Shown here: positions 10,101 to 17,860 of the stretch, piece by piece | How positions within the stretch are numbered: position 1 is the first letter of the stretch | Layout: each line of letters begins with the position of its first letter | Assembly (NCBI GenBank): GCA_021163705.1 | Contig: JAGGTO010000138.1 | Coordinates: 1-34,101, forward strand | From: Thermoplasmata archaeon | Lineage (GTDB): Archaea; Thermoplasmatota; Thermoplasmata; Thermoplasmatales; Aciduliprofundaceae | Reading direction: 5' to 3' | DNA length: 34,101 nucleotides | Translations under genes and position numbers: made by a program | The notes under the pieces: model-generated | Told to the model about the DNA's origin: nothing | Database searches by the model: none | The model's input: the letters and a program-made list of their open reading frames with translations, nothing else

Positions 10101-11659
10101 CGCTATACTCCTTTGGTCCAAATTATCTAACAATCAAAGAAATCGCAGATTTGGAGATCCTACCAGGCAGCTTTGTTGTGGAGCTGAATGGAAAAAATGT
10201 AACGCAGGTGGCGGAGAAGGTAACGGTCACCATAAGGTTCACTGTGGAGAATGTGGGTGGTTTACCTGCCACCCTTTCATATATCTTAGTGGATGGAGAG
10301 AAGATCCTGGTGGAAAAGACAGCAGGCACTTTGAACCCAGGGGAAAAGGTCACAGTGGAGTACAATTACACAGTGGATGGAGTTGGAACGCATAATCTCA
10401 AGGTGGAGCTGAATCCCCAGAGAAATGTTACGGAGAGAAACTACGAAAATAACAATGCAACTCTTATGCTCAAGGTTATTCCTCCCACCATGGAAATAGT
10501 ATTTACAAGATATTCAGAGGAGCACGGTAATACCATTTACCAGGAAGACCACATAATCGTCCTGGTAAAAGTTGTAAACAAAAACGCAACGGAATCCAGT
10601 GGAAAAACTGTGTGGATGAGCAATGTCACCGTATACCTGGATCTCGGTAATTTGGGAAGATATTCCCAGATGACAAACAAATTTGGAGTGGCAAAGTTCG
10701 TTATACCTGCAAAGAATGTTGGTTCGTATGCTCCTTTAGTCACTGTGGAGTATTATGGCGCAAAGCAGAGCTTCACTCTCACAGCTAAAGATTACAAGGT
10801 GGTGGTGGAGAAGAAGCCTCTACAGCTTCCCTGGCTGTGGATAATAATAGGGGCAATAGTCGCAGGTGTTGGAGGATTCTTCCTATATGGATTCCTGCGT
10901 TTCAAGAAAAAGGCAAAGGAATATATGATCTGTGGAAACTGTGGCCGGTTAGTGCCTGCGGATGCTGAGAAATGTCCATATTGTGGTGTTGTATTTGAAA
11001 AGGAGAAGGTCAAATGTCCAGAGTGCGGCTCCTGGATTGATGAGGATTCCAAATACTGTCCGGTGTGTGGAGCTCTCTTTATGGATAAGGAGGATCCAGA
11101 ATACGATAAGTACAGTGAACTTAAGAGTAAATATGATAAGTACATAGAGAAGTATAAGACAGAAGCCAAGAAATACATAGGAGAGGAATACACAACGGAG
11201 GAGTTCTTCAAGTGGTGGAAGACTCATCCAGAGTTCATATCCTTCCAGGAATGGATCAAGAGACAGGAAGAGAGAGTTGAGGGAGAGACTGTAGTGTGTC
11301 CAGTATGTGGAGCAGTTAATCCCAAAGGAGCAAAGATATGCCGTGTTTGCGGTTCACCTCTTCCAGTGGAAGAAGAAGAGAAGAAAGAGGAAAGAACAGA
11401 GGAGGAAGAGGGAAAAATAAAGCCACTGCCTTTGGCTCATGAAGAAATAGAGAGACTTAAGAGACCTGGAGTTGTAACTGTAGAAGAATGGGCCAAGAAG
11501 AGGGAAGAGAAAAAAGAGGGAGAAAAGAGAGAGGGAGAGAAACCAGCAAAAGAAGAAGAGGTAGAAGAAAAGAAGGAAGAGAAGAAACCCATTGTGAAGA
11601 AAAAGGTGATTAAGAAGGTAATAGCACTGGAGGAGAAAGAGAAGAAAGAGGAGAGCTAA
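7130..11659 (+). CDS. Giant surface protein: CARDB-like modules, one membrane span, cytoplasmic zinc ribbons
   Basis: The 1509-residue product begins with a signal peptide (hydrophobic to about residue 20, cleavage near FAG). The next ~550 residues are beta-rich with many N-glycosylation sequons and beta-helix-like repeats at the start. From about 587 follow Ig-like modules; DVDLQVVD recurs at the start of two of them (near 587 and 790), and a third begins ADLEILPG, as in CARDB domains. A single membrane span lies near 1233-1255. The inside carries three four-cysteine zinc ribbons or pairs (near 1267-1283, 1294-1313 and 1389-1408, CxxC each), separated by a charged helix, and then about 100 residues of mostly Lys and Glu. 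So it is an outside receptor or adhesin-like stalk with an intracellular zinc-binding tail. The 3' end overlaps the convergent pilus operon by four bases. Function is unknown. Confidence 0.85.
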   Translation: MRVIRLILTVSLIFVLTGSLFAGSFHPSNFEGKEIPNGIRETNILPRGNVVTITETFVINRTTIDPLTGKRGQYGFDANVYVAPGGTLKVENATIYFLSDEEHPYNLTVKGNLYLYNATVTIGGGLIKPHYPFSINIGGTVVGEVKIIKSKLLYPGWFNVSNKNGNVIIIDSTFDKMHGGTLDNPPPFGPIPYIKNSKIFILNTSFKSLPKRESSGSGSIGYAYNSTEITLGSSGGLGATHGGNLTYGNFKKKVYSEYEKFWEYVVLKDFVLKLAYTNDSQYDEKSLLQVIYKGRYRDTYLANFTIPGVKEGTGAINETVSLENYNFTGNEFFQELQTGKIVVYVTAPHNGTLTLKNLTLIMEVEKNLLVDGIKGYCFNVEHSTIYGRDVYVDVDYRNRRYLGINHNMFNVMNGAHLYFLNLTINDTGKEKREDTAFLFQDSQSEAYILRYVVAKVSFHNHPIDSLHVYATPYPVDVSSDPQLISKIVGVISSYISETQHVSSMSIGHISGNSVWDITKDGKALLPLLSDILNNSEMPNSKFVGIYNVEVKNTTKEFAKVQIGLNYFPWLLPENNSVVYNLILKKYQDVDLQVVDVDVLNEEPYISGEDVKIKVKVENLGNDKAVAPALAIYINDLLYENITLPDINGKDSYENTYMLSGNYFANADIYHINVSVYQIWDYELTNNWRGITISVGDIYAKNWVPSQVIRYHAVNVSLTLTSTYEWDNVKVSLYLDNQTNLIGEHTLNLQSGDNPLIYQWDVGSTSVGSHTLLLYVNSKLVGMYHIDVKYDVDLQVVDPSINPSEVYVGESVTISTNVENAGKDVPSSAEIIISLYDPLGNLISNESFTYPSTYQLSYTPELSGTYTVQIKVISSIDYNITNNKYSFTFVVNPVPYSVSVTSSAVYYNGTDIVINVTVYSELSASLNVNVKISELGITLQPEGGNPVNVEKSSTVSLQFILSKNAYKSVLQGKTSVKLTYYVWISSDRTGDALYSFGPNYLTIKEIADLEILPGSFVVELNGKNVTQVAEKVTVTIRFTVENVGGLPATLSYILVDGEKILVEKTAGTLNPGEKVTVEYNYTVDGVGTHNLKVELNPQRNVTERNYENNNATLMLKVIPPTMEIVFTRYSEEHGNTIYQEDHIIVLVKVVNKNATESSGKTVWMSNVTVYLDLGNLGRYSQMTNKFGVAKFVIPAKNVGSYAPLVTVEYYGAKQSFTLTAKDYKVVVEKKPLQLPWLWIIIGAIVAGVGGFFLYGFLRFKKKAKEYMICGNCGRLVPADAEKCPYCGVVFEKEKVKCPECGSWIDEDSKYCPVCGALFMDKEDPEYDKYSELKSKYDKYIEKYKTEAKKYIGEEYTTEEFFKWWKTHPEFISFQEWIKRQEERVEGETVVCPVCGAVNPKGAKICRVCGSPLPVEEEEKKEERTEEEEGKIKPLPLAHEEIERLKRPGVVTVEEWAKKREEKKEGEKREGEKPAKEEEVEEKKEEKKPIVKKKVIKKVIALEEKEKKEES

Positions 11660-13299
11660 CTTCTTAAAACCTCTTCCACTCTTTTTAATACCTCTTCTGG
11701 ATTTTTATAGTACGCCGATACTATTCTTGCCACATCTCTGTAATATCTCACTCCCAGTTTTTCCATGTATTCCAGAATCCTTTCCCTTCTTTTGACTTCA
11801 AGCTCCATTCTTCTCTGTGACCAGCCCTTTATGGTGGCTATTTTTTCATACACATAGCTATGTCCACTGAAATTGAAAGTATCATCTGCAGGGTTCCAGA
11901 TGTAAGCATTGTTGGTAATTATTTCATTTGTCTCGGGATCTATTCCCACGATTTCGGTGATTGTTTTAACCCTTCTTGTCATGGAATTTCCAACCTTCAC
12001 TTGCGCTTGAAGAATAACTATGTCAAGGGCACCAATCAGGGCTCTCGGTAAATTTATGGGAGCATTTTCAAATCTGTGAACCATGGATTTGACATCCTCA
12101 GCATGGAAGGTTGTGAAACATGTTTTGCCTGTGGCCATTGCCTGGAACACTGTGTATGCCTCGGCACCTCTTACCTCACCCACCATGATGTACTGAGGTC
12201 TCTGTCTTAGAGCTGCCTTAAGCAAGTCAAACATATCTATTTCTCCAGGCTTTTTACCCGTAACGGGGTGCGGCTCACCAACCCCCTCTCTTGTGAGAGA
12301 AGGTATCCAGTTCTCGTGGGGAAGATTGAGTTCTCTGGTATCTTCTATGCTCACTATCTTCATGTTTGGAGGTATGAAGAGCAGGATGGCATTGAGTGTG
12401 GTAGTTTTTCCACTTGCAGTACCTCCACACACTATTATGCTCATCCCATTCTCAACGGCCAGCCATAAATAGGCCATCATCTCCCTGCTCATAGTCTTAA
12501 ATCTTATGAGATCTATAGGAGTAAATGGATTTGGCTTGAATCTTCTTATAGTAAATGACGATCCTCTTTTTGTAACATACTTACCAAGAGTGGCCTGCAA
12601 TCTTGAGCCATCGGGCAGTGAAGCATCCACCATGGGACTCGAGATGGATATATGCTTCCCGGATTTCTGCACAATCCAGATTACATAGTTATCCAGATTT
12701 TCTTCCTTCTGAAACATCAGATTTGATTTTATTGAGCCATACATACGATGATATATGTAGATGGGAATATTCACGCCATCACATGATATATCCTCCACCT
12801 CGCTATCTATCATTGGAACTTGTATTAGACCATAGCCTATGAAATCCCTGTAGATGTAGTATTTCATCCTATCCCATACCACTGCATCTAGCGCAATGTT
12901 GAGGTCATCTCTTACCTTCTCAGCGGTCTTAAAAAGATATTCTTTTCTCTCTTCAATGCTCTCAAACTCTTTAATCTCGAGATATTCAACCATGTGAGCT
13001 TTAAGTTCCTCTAAAATTTTGATTTCCTCATCGCTAAGAGGTGGCTCGATCACCTCGTATATGTACTCGCTGTTGATGGTATCATAAATTATTCTAACAA
13101 ATGAGTATGGCTCTTCTATACTTCTTATCTCTATTTCCTTTAGGTGAGGGGAGGTGATTGGAGGTACAGGTGTGATATCCGTTCCATATTCCTTCTCCTG
13201 TCTGGGTAGTTTTATCTTGAAACCTTCCTTCTTCACCATTGGAAAAACAAGATTAAGGAGCTTAAGTCTTGAAGGTACATCTTTCTTTGATATTGCCAT
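11656..13299 (-). CDS. Type IV pilus/type II secretion ATPase (TadA/GspE/FlaI family), copy 1
   Basis: This 547-residue protein is a hexameric motor ATPase of the pilus/secretion family that would power assembly or retraction of surface filaments from the cytoplasmic face. It has an N-terminal domain including YGTDITPVPP near residue 38-47, Walker A GGTASGKT at about 292-299, the Asp-box-like SIEDTRELNLPHENW, Walker B YIMVGEVRGAE, and the His-box TTFHAED. I start at ATG 13299: GAGGTGG lies five bases upstream, whereas the longer frame would begin with GTG at 13308. It is the last gene of a five-gene operon and is clearly paralogous to the ATPase at 15190-16821. Pilus versus secretion cannot be told from sequence. 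Confidence 0.9.
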   Translation of the reverse strand: MAISKKDVPSRLKLLNLVFPMVKKEGFKIKLPRQEKEYGTDITPVPPITSPHLKEIEIRSIEEPYSFVRIIYDTINSEYIYEVIEPPLSDEEIKILEELKAHMVEYLEIKEFESIEERKEYLFKTAEKVRDDLNIALDAVVWDRMKYYIYRDFIGYGLIQVPMIDSEVEDISCDGVNIPIYIYHRMYGSIKSNLMFQKEENLDNYVIWIVQKSGKHISISSPMVDASLPDGSRLQATLGKYVTKRGSSFTIRRFKPNPFTPIDLIRFKTMSREMMAYLWLAVENGMSIIVCGGTASGKTTTLNAILLFIPPNMKIVSIEDTRELNLPHENWIPSLTREGVGEPHPVTGKKPGEIDMFDLLKAALRQRPQYIMVGEVRGAEAYTVFQAMATGKTCFTTFHAEDVKSMVHRFENAPINLPRALIGALDIVILQAQVKVGNSMTRRVKTITEIVGIDPETNEIITNNAYIWNPADDTFNFSGHSYVYEKIATIKGWSQRRMELEVKRRERILEYMEKLGVRYYRDVARIVSAYYKNPEEVLKRVEEVLRS

Positions 13300-13309
13300 T
13301 TTTACCACC

Positions 13310-14188
13310 TCATGCAGCTCCCATTATTCTCAGGATCAGATATCCTGAGACAAGCAGCAGGAATGCCCATACCATCCCGCTTTTCATCCTCCCATCCGAA
13401 AGTAGACCTATCATTATTCCATCTCCAACACCATGGAAAATGGTGGCTATTACAAATAGAAGTCCTATAATGGGTACATTTTCATAAGCTATATTCACGG
13501 GAATATTTGTTGGAACGGTCATATGTTGAAGACTCTCTCTCACCGCACGGCCAGCTTTAGCCATTTCTGGTAGGAATGATCTGTTGAGAATTATAATGGT
13601 GGCTACAAATACAAAGAAGGATGTGAGAAGAACAAATGCGTATGTGAACATCTCCATTTTCCTTTCCTTTTCCATAAGCTGTGTCTCTCTGGCCGCATGT
13701 GCCACCATGGAAAGTACATCGGCCACATTACCTCCAGCCTCATTAGCTTTTATTATTATGGCAACCATCCTATTTATCAGGGGAGTGTTGATTCTTCTGT
13801 TGAAGGAGAGAAGAGCATCCTTCACCGGTACTCCCCACTCTATTTTTGAGGCCATCCTTTTTATCTCATCTGTGAGGGCGCCATACCTTCCAGAAGAGGC
13901 CACGACTATGGCCTCCGCCAGGGTCATACCAAATCTTCCTGCTTCTGCCACATCCCTTAGGAAATCTGGAAATCTCTCTTCTATCCTCTTAATTCTCCTC
14001 TGATTAATAAAATCGTATATTCCCGGACCAATAAGGAATGCAGCTATTCCAATTACTATCATGTCAAGCCATTTTAAACTCGGGATAATGGAACCCATCT
14101 TGTATCCAACTATGCCAAGAATTATGAAGAATGCCGCGATAATTGAAGACGAATACCAGATGATTTTCTCCTTGCTCAGTTTTACCAT
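13310..14188 (-). CDS. TadC/GspF-like inner-membrane platform protein, copy 2
   Basis: The 292-residue protein has two N-terminal spans (about 11-28 and 40-58), a cytoplasmic helical domain with RFPDFLRDVAEAGRFGMTL (residues near 73-91) and a Gly-rich turn NEAGGNVADVL, then C-terminal spans (about 185-205 and 240-290). This is the half-GspF architecture of TadB/TadC, the membrane platform on which pilus ATPases act. The start overlaps the previous stop by one base (TAATG), with the perfect ribosome site GGAGGTGACC at 14194-14203. The neighbour at 14188-15189 is the other platform subunit, so the pair probably forms a heteromer as TadB-TadC does. Confidence 0.85.
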   Translation of the reverse strand: MVKLSKEKIIWYSSSIIAAFFIILGIVGYKMGSIIPSLKWLDMIVIGIAAFLIGPGIYDFINQRRIKRIEERFPDFLRDVAEAGRFGMTLAEAIVVASSGRYGALTDEIKRMASKIEWGVPVKDALLSFNRRINTPLINRMVAIIIKANEAGGNVADVLSMVAHAARETQLMEKERKMEMFTYAFVLLTSFFVFVATIIILNRSFLPEMAKAGRAVRESLQHMTVPTNIPVNIAYENVPIIGLLFVIATIFHGVGDGIMIGLLSDGRMKSGMVWAFLLLVSGYLILRIMGAA

Positions 14189-15189
14189 TAGACGGTCACC
14201 TCCTTACTGGTACTGTAGATGAAATAGCTAAACACGAAGATTATCAGGGGAATCATCACCATCACCACTATCTCCAAAAGAAGTACAATGGTTGCACTGC
14301 TGCTACCATTTATAAGTGCCATAATCGCCATTATTATGACCAGGAACAATGGAAATGCCACACCCACCGTAACATATATTTCTGCGAATAATCCAAGATT
14401 CTCCATATTCCTTTTTAGATTCAATTTCTGCTCCTTCTCGAACTCTTCCGATTTGAGAAGGAAATAGGGCTTTAGCCTTCCTCCAGAGGTAGCTGTTGTA
14501 ATCACACCCTGCAAAAATTCTTGCCATTTGGTAGATGGACTCCTTCTAGATGCCTCACCTAAGGCTGTGAGTATATCCTTACCCAAAAGCTCTGTATCTC
14601 TGGTAATCCACTCAGCCTCCTTGGCTATCTCTCCATACTCCTTTCTCTGTGCAAGCTCCTTGAAGATGGTGGCTACAGTTACATCTGCCGATGATAATGA
14701 AGCTATGAAGTTCATTGCTGATGGAAGATGAATGTCAATATTCTTTGCTCTTTTCTTTGCCTTAGAAGCGGGTGATGATGGAAGGGTGGCAAGGGTGATA
14801 ATCGGCGGCATTACCGCTATTATTATTCCCAGAAGGATGAATATTATGGATGGTAACATTGGAAGGAGAAAATATCCAAAAAGAAATACAAAGACTCCAA
14901 GCCCAATACCTACAAGTCCCATAACCAGAGTGGTAAAGTAGATATAGGCAAGATATTCCTGTGGCCTCAAAAGTATGTGGGCCTTGAGAAGATCCATCTC
15001 AAGCTTCGTGTATTTTTTATTTTTTATATTTTTCTCGGCAAGCTTGCCCATAAGCTTCCATGCCACTTTATAATATGGAGAAATGTGAATATAGGAAGGC
15101 AAGCTTCCCTTGGGGAGTTTCACCTTGTATTCTCTTCCCTCAGAAGGCTTTGGGGCATATTTTGAGAAGAGTTTTGCCATTAGTCCCAT
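14188..15189 (-). CDS. TadC/GspF-like inner-membrane platform protein, copy 1
   Basis: The 333-residue protein has a basic cytoplasmic N-terminus of about 80 residues, hydrophobic spans near 82-108 and 112-136, a helical cytoplasmic domain (IDIHLPSAMNFIASLSSADV, later LQGVITTATSGGRLKPYF), and two more spans near 270-292 and 300-328. The domain order matches TadB/TadC of Tad-type and archaeal pilus systems. It begins directly after the stop of the ATPase gene, with GGAGGTG six bases before its ATG, and ends in a one-base overlap with the second platform gene. The extended N-terminus distinguishes it from its partner and may contact the ATPase. Confidence 0.85.
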   Translation of the reverse strand: MGLMAKLFSKYAPKPSEGREYKVKLPKGSLPSYIHISPYYKVAWKLMGKLAEKNIKNKKYTKLEMDLLKAHILLRPQEYLAYIYFTTLVMGLVGIGLGVFVFLFGYFLLPMLPSIIFILLGIIIAVMPPIITLATLPSSPASKAKKRAKNIDIHLPSAMNFIASLSSADVTVATIFKELAQRKEYGEIAKEAEWITRDTELLGKDILTALGEASRRSPSTKWQEFLQGVITTATSGGRLKPYFLLKSEEFEKEQKLNLKRNMENLGLFAEIYVTVGVAFPLFLVIIMAIMALINGSSSATIVLLLEIVVMVMIPLIIFVFSYFIYSTSKEVTV

Positions 15190-16821
15190 TTACTCCACCT
15201 CCTCCAGTTCTGCACGGATTTTCTCTGCGGTTCCCACAGGATCACGATAATACTCATTGATGTACTTCCATATCTCCCTGTAATCCAGAATCTTCTTCTT
15301 TACCCAGTATCTTACAATATCCCTTCTCCTCTCAAATTCCTCCATCATCTCATTATGTGTTAGATTTTTCATTGTCATGATTTTATCAAACAAATAACTG
15401 TGTCCCTTGAATCTATGCACATCCTTATCCTGCTCCCATTCAAAGACCACATTGGTGATTAGCTCATTGGTCTCCGGCTCAAATCCCACATTTTCTACCA
15501 CCTGAGTTATTCTTCTTCCTATCGTGTCCCTTATTCTCACAATTTTTTGAATTATAACATTGTTCAGGGCAGTCATAAGGATCCTCGGGCAGTTTATTGG
15601 AGGATTCTCCAGGCGATGGATCATTGAGACTATGGAATCTGCATGCATTGTTGAATATGTGGTATGGCCAGTGGCCATGGCCTGGAACATTGTATAGGTT
15701 TCTCTCCCTCTGACCTCTCCCACAATTATGTAATTTGGTCTCTGTCTCAAGGCGGCTCTCACAAGATCGTACATGTCTATCTCTCCCGCAGCCTTGCCTG
15801 TTAATGTGGCTTCACCCATTCCGCTTCTGGTTGTTCCAGGTATCCAATTCTGATGTGGGAGGTTTATCTCCCTTGTATCCTCCATGCTAACTATTTTTGC
15901 AGCCGGAGGAATGAACATGGCAAAGGCATTGAGCGTTGAGGTTTTTCCACAGGCAGGTCCACCAATCACAATAGCACTCTCGCCCTGCTCCACCATCAGC
16001 CAGAAATAGGCCACAATCTCTGGAGAGGCGGTGCCATACATAACCAGCTCTGTGGGAGTAAATGGTTTCTCCTTGAATCTTCTTATGGTAAATGTGGCAC
16101 CTCTCGTGGTAACCTCCCTCCCATAGGTGGCCTGAACCCTGTGCCCCTCCTCTGTGGTACCATCTAAAATGGGATCTGCCACCGAAATCTGTTTCCCGCA
16201 TTTTTGAGAAATATAGACGACAAAGGAGTTGAGCTCATCATCGTCATTGAACATCAACTTGGTTTTCATAGATTGATATTTTTTGTGGAAGATGTATATT
16301 GGAATTCCAACACCATCACATGATATATCCTCTACCCTCTCATCACGAATGAGCCCATCTATTTTTTGATAGCCTATATAATCCCTCACAACATAATACA
16401 TTATCTTCTGCTTCGAAATCTTGTCAATTTTTATTTCCCTGCTTCTAAGGAAGCTATCCACACTATCCACAAGATACTGCTCCTTATCTTTCCTTGTCAT
16501 AATTTTCCAGTTGTAGGTGAGTGTTCTTTCCAGGGTGTCCTTGATATCCCATAATATTTCTTCCTCCTCTTCTGTAAGGGGAGGTTCGAGAAGCTCGTAT
16601 ATGTACTCGTACTCCTCCCTGTTGTATATTATTCTCGCATAAACATAGGGCGGATAAATGGGATATACCTCCACACTTTCATAGTTGGGATTCTCCAACG
16701 GGGGAATTGGAGTTATATCGCTACTCTTCGCCACTTCAAATTTTGGAATTTTTATCTTGACCTTTGGTTTTACCCATGTCTGGAAGAATCCGAAGCTTAT
16801 TTTCTTACTTTTGGAAACCAT
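15190..16821 (-). CDS. Type IV pilus/type II secretion ATPase (TadA/GspE/FlaI family), copy 2
   Basis: The 543-residue protein shares its whole layout with copy 1: SSDITPIPPLENPNYESVEV near 33-52, EDISCDGVGIPIYIFHK near 164-180, Walker A GGPACGKT at 287-294, SMEDTREINLPHQNW, Walker B YIIVGEVRGRE, and the His-box YSTMHAD. The residue before the Walker Gly-Lys is Cys291 rather than the Ser of copy 1. It follows the pilin-like gene by four bases and abuts the first platform gene. Two ATPases flanking two platform proteins in one operon suggests opposing motors (extension and retraction) or a mixed hexamer, which is inference. Confidence 0.9.
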   Translation of the reverse strand: MVSKSKKISFGFFQTWVKPKVKIKIPKFEVAKSSDITPIPPLENPNYESVEVYPIYPPYVYARIIYNREEYEYIYELLEPPLTEEEEEILWDIKDTLERTLTYNWKIMTRKDKEQYLVDSVDSFLRSREIKIDKISKQKIMYYVVRDYIGYQKIDGLIRDERVEDISCDGVGIPIYIFHKKYQSMKTKLMFNDDDELNSFVVYISQKCGKQISVADPILDGTTEEGHRVQATYGREVTTRGATFTIRRFKEKPFTPTELVMYGTASPEIVAYFWLMVEQGESAIVIGGPACGKTSTLNAFAMFIPPAAKIVSMEDTREINLPHQNWIPGTTRSGMGEATLTGKAAGEIDMYDLVRAALRQRPNYIIVGEVRGRETYTMFQAMATGHTTYSTMHADSIVSMIHRLENPPINCPRILMTALNNVIIQKIVRIRDTIGRRITQVVENVGFEPETNELITNVVFEWEQDKDVHRFKGHSYLFDKIMTMKNLTHNEMMEEFERRRDIVRYWVKKKILDYREIWKYINEYYRDPVGTAEKIRAELEEVE

Positions 16822-16825
16822 TTTA

Positions 16826-17695
16826 TCACGCCCCTATTTCCACTTCATAATATATTAAATTAACATTCACCCGGGCCACATTTTGAATTTCTAAAGTCAT
16901 ATTCCCATGGGATTGTACCTCTGCTGAGTCGCCCAGATAGCTATGGATAGTTGCATTTATATAATCCAGCCAGAATTTTGTGAAGTTGAGATGCAGATTC
17001 CCGTATGTATACTCGCTTCTGACAGTTATATTCACTGAATTTTTGGGAGTATAAACATATGAGGCTGAGCCAACATATGTGATTCCCAGGTTTCTTGTTT
17101 CAGTTCCACTTACCATTAGAGATGTGCCGTAGAGCACATTTAGCACCGCAGAAATGATTACCCTTCCCTCCGAGAGGGAGAATTTTATATTTGGCTCTAT
17201 GACAAATGTTGTATTATTTGCCTGGAAATTGTACCTGCTAACTGCTCCATTTTCCAGTGAGATTATTTCTGGGATGTAATATCTATTGGGTATAAACATC
17301 TGTATGCTTCCGGAGCTGTTGGCATAAATCTCATTTCCGGCCACATCTGGAAAATGTATCGAGAGGAGAAAATTGGATTCGTTGCCTGTGGGAAATACGG
17401 CAAGCTGCCCATAGGTGGGAGAGACAAACAGAGTTATGCCCTCTGCACCAAGTTTAATAGGAATATATGCAGTATAGTTCGTATTTTTCGTTAATGCCAG
17501 GAGATCCATCATACTTCTTATGTATGAAAACTGGGAAATTACCTGCATATCATGCTGAGCCTCATTTCCCTTCATCTGCACAGGTACTACCTGCATCATG
17601 AACATGGAGAGTAAAGCTGTGAATATCATTAAAGCGAATATGGTACCTACGGTGGAAGCTATACCATCCTCCTTCCTTCTATACAGTCTCTTCAT
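16826..17695 (-). CDS. Type IV pilin-like protein with class III signal peptide
   Basis: The 289-residue product starts MKRLYRRKEDG and then has a hydrophobic stretch at about 12-38 (IASTVGTIFALMIFTALLSM). A short basic leader ending in a charged pair and Gly, directly before a hydrophobic helix, is the class III signal recognised by archaeal prepilin peptidases, with cleavage expected after Gly11. The remaining 250 residues are beta-rich with several sequons (NYT, NNTT, NIT, NMT) and would face outside. It is larger than a typical minor pilin and could be a major or tip subunit. It is the first gene of the pilus-like operon; no prepilin peptidase gene lies in the window. Confidence 0.8.
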   Translation of the reverse strand: MKRLYRRKEDGIASTVGTIFALMIFTALLSMFMMQVVPVQMKGNEAQHDMQVISQFSYIRSMMDLLALTKNTNYTAYIPIKLGAEGITLFVSPTYGQLAVFPTGNESNFLLSIHFPDVAGNEIYANSSGSIQMFIPNRYYIPEIISLENGAVSRYNFQANNTTFVIEPNIKFSLSEGRVIISAVLNVLYGTSLMVSGTETRNLGITYVGSASYVYTPKNSVNITVRSEYTYGNLHLNFTKFWLDYINATIHSYLGDSAEVQSHGNMTLEIQNVARVNVNLIYYEVEIGA

Positions 17696-17715
17696 AAATA
17701 TGACACCATTTACTA

Positions 17716-17740
17716 TAGAGTCACTTTCCTATTTAAACTT
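17716..17740 (-). promoter_or_regulatory. Promoter of the pilus-like operon
   Basis: Two TATA-like elements lie on the minus strand: GTTTAAATAGG at 17729-17739 and CTATAGTAAA at 17716-17725. The nearer one is about 26 bases before the pilin ATG at 17695, which would give a leaderless mRNA; the farther one would give a leader of about 16 bases with no ribosome site. The 17696-17860 gap is shared with the divergent GvpD-like gene. Confidence 0.45.
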
Positions 17741-17827
17741 ATCTTATTATCAGTATGGGATGATAACATTCAGTGATGGCCAAAACTTTATGAGCTCGAA
17801 TAATGTGCTAAGAGAGAAGGGAAACGA

Positions 17828-17837
17828 AAATTTAATA
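17828..17837 (+). promoter_or_regulatory. TATA-like element of the GvpD/KaiC-like gene
   Basis: AAATTTAATA is centred 28 bases before ATG 17861 and would give a leaderless transcript. It also overlaps the alternative upstream ATG at 17837, which argues against that start. Confidence 0.45.
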
Positions 17838-17860
17838 TGTGGGGGAGTCATCTTAATTTT

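Noticed and set aside
11656..17695. An archaellum (archaeal flagellum) operon
   Set aside because: There is no FlaH, FlaG, FlaF or archaellin; two half-size platform proteins and two ATPases fit a pilus or Tad-like system better.
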